Shown: one piece after another, positions 8,267 to 17,213 of the stretch | Layout: each line of letters starts with the position of its first letter | Position numbering within the stretch: the stretch's first letter is position 1 | Source of the DNA: CAZGAQ01 sp964523405 | Lineage (GTDB): Bacteria > Planctomycetota > Phycisphaerae > UBA1845 > Fen-1342 | DNA length: 64,000 bases | NCBI GenBank assembly: GCA_964523405.1 | Contig: CAZGAQ010000029.1 | Location: 1 to 64,000 of the forward strand | Reading direction: 5' to 3' | Position numbers and translations under genes: made by a program | The notes under the pieces: model-generated | What the model was told of the DNA's origin: nothing | The model's database searches: none | Seen by the model: the letters and a program-made list of their open reading frames with translations, nothing else

Positions 8267-10003
8267 TCACTCCCCCGCCGTCGGGGCCGGAAGAGTTAGC
8301 TCGACCAGAAAGCACTGGTCGGGGCTGACGCGGGCTTCCGCCGTGCCGCCCATGGCCTCCATGGCGCGGCGCACGAGGGTGAGCCCCAGGCCGCAGTTCA
8401 GGCCGGTGCGGCTGCGGGCGGCGTCCGCGCGCCAGAAGCGGTCGAAAACGCGGGCGACGTCGGCGGGACCGAGTGTGCAGCCGGTGTTGGCAATCGTGAG
8501 GACGCCATGCGGGCCGGCGGGGCGGAACGTGACGGTGATGCTGCCGTGGTCGGGCGTGTACTCGGCGGCGTTGGCGAGCACGTTGGCGAGGACGACATCG
8601 ACGAGTTTGGGGTCGGCGCCGACGACGGCGTCCGTGGGGCAGTCGTTCGCAAACAGGAGGCCGCGGGCGGCGGCACGGTCGCGCTGGACCGACCAGTGCT
8701 GCACGATCAGGGGGTAGAGCGGCGTGGTTTCGAGCTGGGGCCGCACCTGGCCGGCTTCCAGGCGGGCGAGGACGAGGAGGCGTTCGATCAGCTCCTGCAG
8801 CGTGCGAATCGCGTCCTGCGTCTCGGCGAGTGCCTGGCGGTATTCCTCGGGGCTGCGGGCGCGGCTGAGCGTGATGTCCGTGATGGCCCGGATTTCGGCG
8901 ACGGGGGTGCGCAGCTCGTGGGCGACGTCGGCCGTCAGGGCGCGCTCGCGCTCGAACGCTTCGTCCAGGCGGGCGAGCAGGCCGTTGAGCTGCTGGACGA
9001 CGGGCTCGATCTCGCGCGGGGCGCCACCGCCGGCCAGACGCTGCTTGAGGCCGGTCTCGTCCAGGGTGGCGATCTTGCGGGCGACGACGGCGAGCGGCTG
9101 CAGGCCGCGACTAACGACGAGCCAGGCCACGCCGCCGGCGACGGCCATGGTTCCAACGGAAGTGGCCAGGAGAAGCACGCCCAGGAAACGCAGTTGGCGC
9201 TCGAGCTCGGCGATGCCGGCGGCGACGACGGCGGTCAGGCGCGCGGGGGCCTCGCGGCGTGCCCACGGGGCGCCGGCGGGTAGGGGGTACTGCAGGGCGA
9301 CGGCGCGCCCGTCGGCGCCATCCGGGAGCGTGATGTTCTCAAAGCGCGGGCGTCCCGGCAGCGTGTTCAGGCAGGGCAGGTCCGCGCCCTCGAGGAGGGG
9401 CGAGCGGATGACACGCTCGCCAGGGCCGCGCCGCCGCCAGTCTTCCGGTGGTTCCGGCGGCGGGCGGGGGACTTGCAGATCCGGCCGATTCGGGTCGAGG
9501 CGCCACGGCTCAGGCGGCCGGCGATCTTCGCGGGCGGGGCGCGGACCGGGCTCACGGGGGGGGCCCTCGAGATCGTCGGGCGCGCGGAAGCCTGGCTCGC
9601 GCGCGGGGCGCTCGAGGTCACCGGGCGCGCTCGGACCGGGCTCGCGCGGCGGGCGCTCGAGATCGCCCGGCGCGCGGAAGCCGAACTCGTTGAGGTCCGC
9701 GTTGGGGTCCGGCGGGGCCAGGGGGATGTTGATGGGCTGATCGCTCCAGAACTGGAACAGCGCGCCCTGGCGAATCTGACCGGCGGGCAGGCGGCCAAGG
9801 CCTTCGCTGTCAAACCACGTGCCGAACGGGCCGGGGTGGAACAGCAGCGCCAGCGCGTTGGCACTGTTCAGGAGCGTATCATCGAACGCGCGGTAGAGCT
9901 GCCGGCGCTGCACCGTGTAGATCGTTGTGCTGGCGGCGACGAGCAGCAGCAGCATGCCCAGCAGCATACCGACGATCAGACGGGAGCGCAACGAGCGCAT
10001 CAT
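8267..10003 (-). CDS. Sensor histidine kinase with proline-rich repeats in the sensor domain
   Basis: A 578-residue membrane histidine kinase. The first transmembrane helix is about residues 9-30 (IVGMLLGMLLLLVAAS). A periplasmic region of about 230 residues follows, then a second helix (LLLATSVGTMAVAGGVAWLV), a HAMP linker, the HisKA dimerisation domain with H-box DVAHELRTPVAEIRAI, and an HATPase_c domain with NVLANAAEYTP, TIANTG and GLGLTLVRR. The order matches PmrB/QseC/CusS-type kinases. The periplasmic part contains three consecutive 15-residue repeats (APGDLERPPREPGPS type, residues 111-155). The start ATG overlaps the stop of the upstream response regulator by four bases, so the two are translationally coupled and form a pair. 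Confidence 0.92.
   Translation of the reverse strand: MMRSLRSRLIVGMLLGMLLLLVAASTTIYTVQRRQLYRAFDDTLLNSANALALLFHPGPFGTWFDSEGLGRLPAGQIRQGALFQFWSDQPINIPLAPPDPNADLNEFGFRAPGDLERPPREPGPSAPGDLERPAREPGFRAPDDLEGPPREPGPRPAREDRRPPEPWRLDPNRPDLQVPRPPPEPPEDWRRRGPGERVIRSPLLEGADLPCLNTLPGRPRFENITLPDGADGRAVALQYPLPAGAPWARREAPARLTAVVAAGIAELERQLRFLGVLLLATSVGTMAVAGGVAWLVVSRGLQPLAVVARKIATLDETGLKQRLAGGGAPREIEPVVQQLNGLLARLDEAFERERALTADVAHELRTPVAEIRAITDITLSRARSPEEYRQALAETQDAIRTLQELIERLLVLARLEAGQVRPQLETTPLYPLIVQHWSVQRDRAAARGLLFANDCPTDAVVGADPKLVDVVLANVLANAAEYTPDHGSITVTFRPAGPHGVLTIANTGCTLGPADVARVFDRFWRADAARSRTGLNCGLGLTLVRRAMEAMGGTAEARVSPDQCFLVELTLPAPTAGE
9539..9673 (-). repeat. Three 45-base tandem repeats inside the sensor kinase gene
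   Basis: The units encode APGDLERPPREPGPS, APGDLERPAREPGFR and APDDLEGPPREPGPR. They fall in the predicted periplasmic domain and keep the frame, so copy number could change without disrupting the kinase. The similarity between units is high at DNA level, pointing to recent slippage or unequal exchange. Confidence 0.85.
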
Positions 10004-10674
10004 GTCGCGGTTCCCAGTACATACCCCAGACCACGGCGCGTCTGGATCAGGCTCTTCTCGCCGGGGCGATCGAGCTTGCGTCGCAGCGCCCCGATATAGA
10101 CATCCACGACATTGCTGGCCGTTTCCGAGCCGAAGTCGTAAAGGTGTTCCCAGATATCCGTGCGGCTGACGGTTTCACCCGCGCGGCGGGCCAGGTACTC
10201 GAGCAGCTTGTATTCCATGGCACGCAGCTCGATCTCCCGCGCGCCGCGCCAGACCTGGCGCTTGGCCGGATCGATGCGCAGGTCGCCCACCGCGATGTCG
10301 GCGCTATGCTGGCCGTAGCCGCGGCGAACCAAGGCGCGCACCCGGGCGAGGAGTTCCTCGAAGGCGAAAGGCTTGGTGAGATAGTCGTCAGCGCCGCGGT
10401 CGAGGCCGCGCACCCGATCCGGCACCGTGTCCTTGGCGGTCAGGATGAGAACCTGGTCCTGGCGGCCGGCCTCGCGCAGCTGGCGCAGGATGGACAGCCC
10501 GTCGACGCCGGGGAGCATCAGATCGAGGATGATGACGTCGTACACGTTGCCCTGGGTGTACCAGAGCCCCTCGTTGCCATCCGCGGCGGCATCGACGACG
10601 AAGTCCGCCTCCTTAAGGCCCTTCTGCAGCCAGTTCCGCAGACGCTCCTGATCTTCGATGACAAGCACACGCAT
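10000..10674 (-). CDS. OmpR/PhoB-family response regulator
   Basis: A 224-residue two-domain regulator. The receiver domain has the acidic pair at Glu7/Asp8 (VIEDQE), phospho-acceptor Asp51 (IILDLMLP), the Thr in ILTAKD and the conserved Lys in YLTKPF. The C-terminal winged helix (about 128-224) contains ELRAMEYKLLEYLARRAG and VDVYIGALRRKLD, typical of OmpR DNA-binding domains. The start at 10674 (MRVLVIED) is preferred; an upstream in-frame extension of 75 residues is low-complexity and overlaps the 3' end of the EF-hand gene. The stop overlaps the kinase start (ATGA). The nearest relatives by motif are the CusR/QseB type. It lies 74 bases downstream of the EF-hand membrane gene and may belong to the same transcript. 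Confidence 0.93.
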   Translation of the reverse strand: MRVLVIEDQERLRNWLQKGLKEADFVVDAAADGNEGLWYTQGNVYDVIILDLMLPGVDGLSILRQLREAGRQDQVLILTAKDTVPDRVRGLDRGADDYLTKPFAFEELLARVRALVRRGYGQHSADIAVGDLRIDPAKRQVWRGAREIELRAMEYKLLEYLARRAGETVSRTDIWEHLYDFGSETASNVVDVYIGALRRKLDRPGEKSLIQTRRGLGYVLGTAT

Positions 10675-10748
10675 GGGGTACTGCTCTTTCTGCGCGGACG
10701 TGCTCGAGGCCGGCGGCGCGTCACAGCCCGGCGCCGGCATCATAGCAC

Positions 10749-13310
10749 TCACGGACCTCCGGGGGGGCCGGGCGGCGGGAGATTGCCGCGCTGCGGATCG
10801 CCGAACTGCGGCGGCGGCCCGAGCACGGCCTCCAGGCCGCGCGAGATGGCGGCGGCGTCCAGCTTGCCCTGACTGCTCGTGTCCCAGTCGCGAAACCACT
10901 GCCCCAGCGCGGCCGCCAGCTCCGCTGGCGTGATGGCGTCGTCGTGGTTCGTATCACAGGCCGCGAAAACCCGCTCGGCGAGGAAGAAGACGGGGCCGAA
11001 CATCGGCATGTCCGGCGGAGGCGGGGGTTCGTCGGCTTCCACGCTGCCGAGGATCGAACGCACGCCCTGCGCGATTTCCTCTTGAGTCAACGTGCCCGTG
11101 TGATCCGTGTCCCAAGTCTCCGACCAGCGCGTCGCGAGCGTACCGAATTCCTCCGCCGTGGCGGTGCCGTTCCGATCCGCGTCGGCCGTCCGGAGTAACC
11201 CCTCCGCCAGGGCCTGCTTGGGATCTGGATTCGGGCCACCGAACCCGGGGCCACCGGGTGCCCCCGGCCCGCCATCCCAGCGCTGCTGAGGAGGCTGCGG
11301 TGGATTGCACAGCTCCGCCACCGCGATTTGCGTCAGCGGCGCGAGGCAGGCGCCGGCCATCAACAGGCCCAGGATCGCGGCCACACGGCGGACGCGCTGG
11401 TGCCGTGCCGGCAGGAAGTCAATGAGCGTCAGGAGCAGGCCGACGGCCGCCATCGTCACCAGCAGCGGCAGGCTGACGCCCGGCTTGAGCGGCTCGCGCG
11501 CGTGCACTACCGGGGCCGTGTTGCGATAGAGCGTGCCGTATTCGTTCTCGAAGACCTGCTCAAAGCCGCCGGGCGGAGACGACGCGCCGCCGAACCCCCC
11601 CGGGCCGGGACCGCCGCCTCCGGAGAGCACCACGAAGAAGTCGCATTCCTGCGGCCCGGTCCGACCGGTCTCCGAGCGCACATCGCGCAGAATGCCGCCC
11701 GAGGTCCAGCGGCCGGTGACGCCGACCAGCATCGACGCGGCGGGGCCGTCGTTCATGTAGATGACGTCGCCGAGCTTCACGTGGGCCTGGACTGCGGCGA
11801 AGAAAGCGTCGGCACCGGCGCGCGTGAGCAGGTCCCCGCCGGGACCGCCGCCGCCACCCGGACCGCCAGGCATGCCGCCGCCGCGGGCACCGGGGCCACC
11901 GGGCGCGCCAGGACCGATCTGAACCGGCCCGGTCTGCCGCCCGGGGCCCACGGTGCGGTCCGGTCCTGCCGGCGCTGCAGGACCGGTGTTGCGGCCGGAG
12001 CGCGTGGCGCGTCCAAGCCCCTGTCGTCCACCGAACTGGGGACCGGCGCCCGGACCCGGGCCGGGCATCCCCCCCATGCCCATGCCGGTGCCGGCGCCGC
12101 CATAGACCTCGAAGAGCTTGGAGAGGGCTCCCGGCTGAATCGTGAGGCGCAGGTTGGCCAGCGAACTCCGCAGACCGCTGCGCTCGCGCTCGCTGCCGGG
12201 CGCGCTCGCACTGGCCCGGCCGGGGCCGCCGGGCGGGCCGCCGCTGCGGGGCAACGGCATTTCCAGCGCGGGGTAGACCAGGAGGGCAAACGTGGCGAGA
12301 GCGATCGAAAGCACCTGCGCCGCGGTGCGCCAGCGGAAACGCTGTTCCAGGCAGCGCCCGAGTTCGGCGAGGCCGTACCCCGCGAGGCAGGCCAGCGGCC
12401 AGTGGATATTGAAGGCGAAGAACCGACCACCGAAGCCCATCGGGAAGACCACGGCAAAACCGAGGAGGGCGCCGACCAGGCCGAGGGCCGGTCCGCGTCG
12501 GATGATCAGCGCCGGGATGGCCACCGCGGTCAGGCCCAACAACAAGACGCCGAGGTTGACACCCCCTACGCCGAAACCGGCGAGGGAGACGTCACCGCCG
12601 GTGCGGCTGTCTGGCAGAAAGGCGCGGTTGGCCCAGATGTGCGCGAGCCAGGGAGTGTATAGCAGCACGGGGATCGCGGCGGCCAGCAGGCCGGCCAGGA
12701 GTTTCTTGCGGCGGAGCAGCGCATTGATGACCAGGGCGGGGGTCAGGAACAGTCCGATGGGGTGCATCGTGATTGTCACGAAGGTCACCGCGGCGCAGGC
12801 GAGGAAGTGCTCCGTTTCCAGGGCGAGCAGCGCCAGCGGGGCGAGGACCATGACGCCCGCCACCGCGTTGAAGGTGGCCTGGGTCCAGAAGAACGCGTAC
12901 GGGCCGCACAGCAGGATGAGGGCGAACAGCGCCCCACGCGGGCCGCTGACACGGCGCAGCCAGAGCCACGTAGTGAGCAGGCAACCGCCGTAGCAGGTGG
13001 CGCTGACCAGCGTGACGAACACGCGCGGGGAGAGTCCCGCAAACGTCAGGAAGTACCCGATGACGTGCAGCGCGGGGGGGTAGATGTGCACGCGGCCACC
13101 GGGCGCCATCTCCCAGAAGGCACGCGGCGTAATGCCGCCGGCCTGTGCGAAGCCCGAGATGACACCCATGTGGTAGAAGGTGTCGATGAAGAGCGGGTAG
13201 AGACGCCAGCTCGCGGCCGTCGCGAGAGCCACGATCAGGAGCAGGGCCACCGCGCCGCAGTTGCAGAAGCGCCGAACGCGTGAGCTGTCCCATTCGGTCG
13301 GCAGGTTCAT
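10749..13310 (-). CDS. Polytopic GT-C-like membrane protein with Gly/Pro-rich region and C-terminal EF-hands
   Basis: An 853-residue protein of unusual build. Residues 1-355 hold about ten hydrophobic helices with loops such as FIDTFYHMGVISGFAQAGG and the acidic or aromatic first loop seen in GT-C glycosyltransferases. About 120 residues of Gly/Pro/Arg low complexity follow (360-480), then a soluble segment (about 490-590) with KLGDVIYMNDGPAASMLVG. Two more helices (about 625-680) lead to a soluble tail with four EF-hand-like loops: DADRNGTATAEEF, DTDHTGTLTQEEI, DTNHDDAITPAEL and a weaker DTSSQGKLDAAAI. I infer an envelope protein handling a lipid-linked or surface glycan under calcium influence, but no catalytic motif is secure. 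It starts 13 bases after the stop of the methyltransferase/FrhB fusion. Confidence 0.75.
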   Translation of the reverse strand: MNLPTEWDSSRVRRFCNCGAVALLLIVALATAASWRLYPLFIDTFYHMGVISGFAQAGGITPRAFWEMAPGGRVHIYPPALHVIGYFLTFAGLSPRVFVTLVSATCYGGCLLTTWLWLRRVSGPRGALFALILLCGPYAFFWTQATFNAVAGVMVLAPLALLALETEHFLACAAVTFVTITMHPIGLFLTPALVINALLRRKKLLAGLLAAAIPVLLYTPWLAHIWANRAFLPDSRTGGDVSLAGFGVGGVNLGVLLLGLTAVAIPALIIRRGPALGLVGALLGFAVVFPMGFGGRFFAFNIHWPLACLAGYGLAELGRCLEQRFRWRTAAQVLSIALATFALLVYPALEMPLPRSGGPPGGPGRASASAPGSERERSGLRSSLANLRLTIQPGALSKLFEVYGGAGTGMGMGGMPGPGPGAGPQFGGRQGLGRATRSGRNTGPAAPAGPDRTVGPGRQTGPVQIGPGAPGGPGARGGGMPGGPGGGGGPGGDLLTRAGADAFFAAVQAHVKLGDVIYMNDGPAASMLVGVTGRWTSGGILRDVRSETGRTGPQECDFFVVLSGGGGPGPGGFGGASSPPGGFEQVFENEYGTLYRNTAPVVHAREPLKPGVSLPLLVTMAAVGLLLTLIDFLPARHQRVRRVAAILGLLMAGACLAPLTQIAVAELCNPPQPPQQRWDGGPGAPGGPGFGGPNPDPKQALAEGLLRTADADRNGTATAEEFGTLATRWSETWDTDHTGTLTQEEIAQGVRSILGSVEADEPPPPPDMPMFGPVFFLAERVFAACDTNHDDAITPAELAAALGQWFRDWDTSSQGKLDAAAISRGLEAVLGPPPQFGDPQRGNLPPPGPPGGP

Positions 13311-13323
13311 ACCCGGTTGCTCC

Positions 13324-16281
13324 CTAGCTGGTCGTCGAGCGGGTCGCAGACACCCGCGCTCCGGAACCGAGTCGCGAGGTCACGAGAAACAGCGCGCCAT
13401 TGACGAGCATCCACGCCAGCAGCAACGTGGAGAGGGCCAGGGCGTGCTCGGGGCTCACCCCGCGCGCGCCGAAGACCACGATGAAGGCGGCGTCGCGCGT
13501 GCCGATGCCGGCCACGGTTACCGGCAGCAGCGCGAGCACGGCCGCCACGGAGGCGCCGGCGAGGATGTCCAGCCAGCCCAGCGGCAGTTCCAGTGCCTGC
13601 GCGCAGCAATAGACGGAGGCGAAATAGGGCGCCAGCGATGCGAGCGTCGTGACCCCCATGTCGAGCCACCAGCGCAGACGGGTCGCGCGCAGGGCGTGGG
13701 CGCACGTTGCGCGGAACACGACGACCGCGGCCACGGTGACGCCGATGGCCACGACGGCGGCGAAAGCGATGACACTGCGGCCGGGGAAAGCTGGCAGCGC
13801 CAGCACGCCGATGAGGCCGAACAGGAAGACGAGCGCGGCGTCGAACACGCGGTCGAGCAGGGAGGCTGCGACACCCGTGCTCCACGGCACACCGTGGGCG
13901 GCGAGCAGGGGAACCTTGGCGAGGTCGCCGAGCTTGCCGGGCGTAACCGCGCCGGCAAGTGATCCGCTGGCGTACATGCCGGCACTGGCCGCAAAGGAGA
14001 TCCGGAAGCCGAACGCCCGCACCAGCTCCTGCCAGCGCAGGACCTTGAATGCGAGGGCCGGGACGGACAGGACGCTGGCCGCAAGGAACCAGGCGGGATC
14101 GGCGGCCTGCAGGGCGGCCCAACATTTGGCGGGGCCGACGCGCCCGAGCATCAGCAGCAACAGGAGCGGGCCGAGGACGCGCCACCAGGACAGGCGCGCC
14201 GGCCGCGACGGCGCTGGAGACGGCGCGGGTGTGTACCGGCGGGCCGCCGCCCCTTTCCACAAGGTGCGTGCCCAGGAATAGACGCGGCCCAGCACGGGGA
14301 ACGGCACGCGGTCGACGAGCCAGCGGGCGGGGCGCGTGGCGAGCCACCGGAAATGCGCGGCGATGAACACTTCGGCGAGCTGGCGCTGCCACGTTACCTG
14401 TGGCGCAGGCGTGTCGTACTGCGGGACCGGCTGGCCGCGACGGGCCCGGGCGGCCAGCCGCAGGAAGGCGCCGGTCTTTTTGAGATCGAGTCCGTGGGCG
14501 TGCATGGCGAGGGCCCGCGCCAGGGGAATTTCTGTGCCGCTGAGGACGCCGCGTGCCGTGCAATCGGCCACCAGTGCCTCGCCGCGCGCCGTGCGCGTCA
14601 CGACCAGGGACGCACCCGCGCCGCCGGATGTTTCGCCGCCCCACGCATCGGCGACCGCGAGATCGGCCCCCTCCGCGGCGAGGTCCGTGCACAGCAGGCA
14701 GCGCTGCACCACGTAGAACGAGATCAGGTGATTGAACTCGAACTTGGGCGCCGCGACCGTGTCGCCGCCTTTGAGGTAACAGCGTACCTGCCCGGGCCAC
14801 GCTCCGTCGCGGTAGCGGATTTCCGCCACGTCGGCGAGGTTCTGAACGCCGTGGCGCCGGAGGAAGCTGCGGGTGGCGCCGAAGTGCAGCTGGTTGCCGC
14901 AATACAGGCCGATGGTGAGCGCCACGGCCCTGGCAACGGGGTGACCGTGGCGCTCGAGCGCACCCAGCGCGTGCAATTGACACGGTAGCGCGACGACCGC
15001 GAGGCGTTCGCGGGCGGGCGCGACGTCCTGCAGGATCGCATTGGTCGGTGTGACGCAGTACTTGCTCTGGGCGGCGTGGAGGATCTCCGCGCGCGTGCGG
15101 GCGATGCGCGGCCAAGGGCGCCAGGGAGCGGCGGGGTGCGCGTCCAGCACAACCGCCCCGGTGATCTCCCCGCGGGCGAGCAGGTCGCACAGCAGGGCGG
15201 TGACAACTCCGCCGCTGGCGCCCGCCTGATGGATGGCGGCATCTTGAGCCTGGGCGATGCGCAGGTGGCGCAGCGGGCCGAGCGCTACGCTGTGCGTCGG
15301 CGCATCGGCGGCGGCACGGTGCACGTCCGCGAAGGACACGTGGGCGCCGGGGCAAGCGCGCGTGCACCAGCCGCACTGGGTGCACGCGGTCGGATTGACC
15401 GCGGCGGGAAGGCACGCGCCATCGAGGTCGGTGAAAGCCAGCACGCCGGTGGGGCAGACGCCGACGCACGTGCCGCAACGCGTGCAGAGGTCCGGCTGCA
15501 CCACGTCGCGCAGCAGGTCCTGCCAGGGCGGTACCGCCGCGGGCCTGCGGCAAACGTAGAATTGGCGGATGCCCAGCTCGCGCAGCGGCGTCCTGGCCGC
15601 CACACGCTCCACGGCAGGTTCGAGCCGGCGCAGCAGCCGCGGTCCGACCGGGATGAACAGCGTGCTCTCGTGCTGCTCCAGATGCAGGCCGGCCGCGCGC
15701 AGCAGCGTCTTGACCTCACGCGAGGATGGAAAGCGATGCGGGCCCTCGCCGTGATTGCGACAGAAGCGCTCGTAGAGGCGCAGCGGCAGCTCCGCGGTCG
15801 CGGGCGGACAACTCAGAACCAGCTTGCCGCCGGGCTTGAGCACGCGCGCGAACTCGCGCAACAAGGCCAGCGGATCGGGAGTGTGCTCCAGCGTCTCGAG
15901 TGAGAGAATGAAGTCGAACTCGGCGTCCTCGAACGGGAGCGCGTGCAGGTCCGTGTGGATAAACGTCTCGTGCGGGTAACGCGCCCGGGCCCGTGTGAGC
16001 ATACGCGGGGATACTTCGGCGTTCACGAGGCACAGGTGCGGGGCCCGGCGGCGGAAGTAGTCGATGGCCTCGCCAGTGCGGCTCCAGATGTTAAGGGCCC
16101 GCATGCCATCCCGGGGTTGGAAGTGGGCGAAGGCACGCTCGAAGCGCTGAAAGTGCGCCGCCGCGAGCTCCGTGCCCTCGTGCTCATACTCGTCCGCCAC
16201 GCCGTCCCAGAAGTCGCGAACCTGGTCAATCGTGAACCGGTTCGGCGCGTAGGCTGGCCCCATGAATTCGCGGACGCTCAT
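13324..16281 (-). CDS. Four-part fusion: SAM methyltransferase, 2x[4Fe-4S] ferredoxin, FrhB-like domain, flippase-like membrane domain
   Basis: A single 985-residue frame. Residues 1-245 form a class I methyltransferase (FDFILSLETLEHTPDPLALL, then LKPGGKLVLSCPP); motif I is weak (LNIWSRTGEA). Residues 256-315 hold two ferredoxin clusters, CTRCGTCVGVCP (266-277) and CTQCGWCTRACP (300-311). Residues about 350-620 match the coenzyme F420 hydrogenase/dehydrogenase beta-subunit family: AGASGGVVTALLCDLL, VVALPCQLHAL, GLYCGNQ, then CLLC (528, 531) and DLAVADAWG. Residues 700-975 are a UPF0104/YbhN/AglD-like membrane domain with ASGSLAGAVTPGKLGDLAKVP and VAGIGTRDAAF. The ATG at 16281 overlaps the glycosyltransferase stop (ATGA). 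The context points to redox modification, methylation and translocation of a lipid-linked glycan. I infer a cytoplasmic head on a membrane anchor. Confidence 0.85.
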   Translation of the reverse strand: MSVREFMGPAYAPNRFTIDQVRDFWDGVADEYEHEGTELAAAHFQRFERAFAHFQPRDGMRALNIWSRTGEAIDYFRRRAPHLCLVNAEVSPRMLTRARARYPHETFIHTDLHALPFEDAEFDFILSLETLEHTPDPLALLREFARVLKPGGKLVLSCPPATAELPLRLYERFCRNHGEGPHRFPSSREVKTLLRAAGLHLEQHESTLFIPVGPRLLRRLEPAVERVAARTPLRELGIRQFYVCRRPAAVPPWQDLLRDVVQPDLCTRCGTCVGVCPTGVLAFTDLDGACLPAAVNPTACTQCGWCTRACPGAHVSFADVHRAAADAPTHSVALGPLRHLRIAQAQDAAIHQAGASGGVVTALLCDLLARGEITGAVVLDAHPAAPWRPWPRIARTRAEILHAAQSKYCVTPTNAILQDVAPARERLAVVALPCQLHALGALERHGHPVARAVALTIGLYCGNQLHFGATRSFLRRHGVQNLADVAEIRYRDGAWPGQVRCYLKGGDTVAAPKFEFNHLISFYVVQRCLLCTDLAAEGADLAVADAWGGETSGGAGASLVVTRTARGEALVADCTARGVLSGTEIPLARALAMHAHGLDLKKTGAFLRLAARARRGQPVPQYDTPAPQVTWQRQLAEVFIAAHFRWLATRPARWLVDRVPFPVLGRVYSWARTLWKGAAARRYTPAPSPAPSRPARLSWWRVLGPLLLLLMLGRVGPAKCWAALQAADPAWFLAASVLSVPALAFKVLRWQELVRAFGFRISFAASAGMYASGSLAGAVTPGKLGDLAKVPLLAAHGVPWSTGVAASLLDRVFDAALVFLFGLIGVLALPAFPGRSVIAFAAVVAIGVTVAAVVVFRATCAHALRATRLRWWLDMGVTTLASLAPYFASVYCCAQALELPLGWLDILAGASVAAVLALLPVTVAGIGTRDAAFIVVFGARGVSPEHALALSTLLLAWMLVNGALFLVTSRLGSGARVSATRSTTS

Positions 16282-17213
16282 TCGTGCTTTTCCCGCCGCA
16301 GCGCCGCCACCTGGTCCATAACCAGGCCCATCAGGAAGACCATGATGCTGGCGACCGACGTGATCACCGACGTCTGCGGCACGTTGCGCCCGGCCAGCAG
16401 GTTGGCGATCAGAAACCCGATGGCCACGGCCAGGAACATGACGCTCACCGGCAGAAAGACCTTCAGCGGTTCGAACAGCGTTGTCAAGCGCACGATCAGC
16501 AGCAAGGCCTGCAGGCCGTGCCGGGGCTGCGAGACCGAGCTGGTGCCGAGGCGGCGCTGCACACGGATCGGCACCCACTTCACCGGGCGCCCGCTCTTGA
16601 GCATCGCAAACGTGCTCGTCGTCGAAAAGGAGAAGCCTGTGGGCATCAGGTGCAGGTACTGCAGGATCACGTCGCGCTTGAAGGCGCGCAGACCGGAGTT
16701 CACATCCGGAATCTTCACGCCGGCGAGGAAATTCGCGAAATGGACGAGGATGAATTTGCCCGGGCGGCGGATGAGCGGCTCGTACGAGTCGCGCACGCGC
16801 GCGCCAACGGCCATGTCATAGGGGCCGATTTCGTCGATCAGACGCTGCACATCGTTGACGTCGTGCTGACCGTCCCCGTCGACGCACACCACGGCCTCAC
16901 CCAGGGCGGCACGGCACCCCGTCCGCAGACTGGCACCGTACCCCTTATTGTATTCGTGGCGAATGAGGCGCGCCCCGGCGGCCGCAGCGATCGCGCCGGT
17001 CCCATCGACCGAGCCATCGTCGATGACGAGCACCTCGTAGTCCGGATAGCGGGCGCCGAGGTCACGGACCACCCGCCCGATCGCCAGGGCCTCGTTGAAG
17101 GCCGGCACGAGGATCGTGGCCGGGCAGTACGCGCGATGCGCCGCCGTACGGGCGGCGACGTCGGCGGCGGCCGGGGTGAGCGTCGTGTCAGTGAGCGGAC
17201 TCGCAGGCGCCAT
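16278..17213 (-). CDS. Family 2 glycosyltransferase, dolichyl/polyprenyl-phosphate sugar synthase type
   Basis: A 311-residue GT2 enzyme. The catalytic domain shows ATILVPAFNEALAIGRVV, VLVIDDGSVDGT, YNKGYGASLRTG and the metal-binding VVCVDGDGQHD. Two hydrophobic helices near the C-terminus (about 232-252 and 265-295) would hold it at the membrane, as in DPM1-like and ArnC-like synthases that move a sugar from a nucleotide donor to a polyprenyl phosphate. The ATG at 17213 is chosen because GGGAG lies seven bases upstream; the GTG seven codons earlier lacks one. The stop overlaps the start of the fusion gene by four bases. This is the first gene of a minus-strand run reaching the sensor kinase at 8267. 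A truncated duplicate of its 5' end lies upstream (17719-17881). Confidence 0.9.
   Translation of the reverse strand: MAPASPLTDTTLTPAAADVAARTAAHRAYCPATILVPAFNEALAIGRVVRDLGARYPDYEVLVIDDGSVDGTGAIAAAAGARLIRHEYNKGYGASLRTGCRAALGEAVVCVDGDGQHDVNDVQRLIDEIGPYDMAVGARVRDSYEPLIRRPGKFILVHFANFLAGVKIPDVNSGLRAFKRDVILQYLHLMPTGFSFSTTSTFAMLKSGRPVKWVPIRVQRRLGTSSVSQPRHGLQALLLIVRLTTLFEPLKVFLPVSVMFLAVAIGFLIANLLAGRNVPQTSVITSVASIMVFLMGLVMDQVAALRREKHE

Noticed and set aside
13307..15553. 748-codon minus-strand frame within the fusion gene
   Set aside because: It is the same strand in a different frame, Arg/Pro-rich; the fusion frame has all the motifs.
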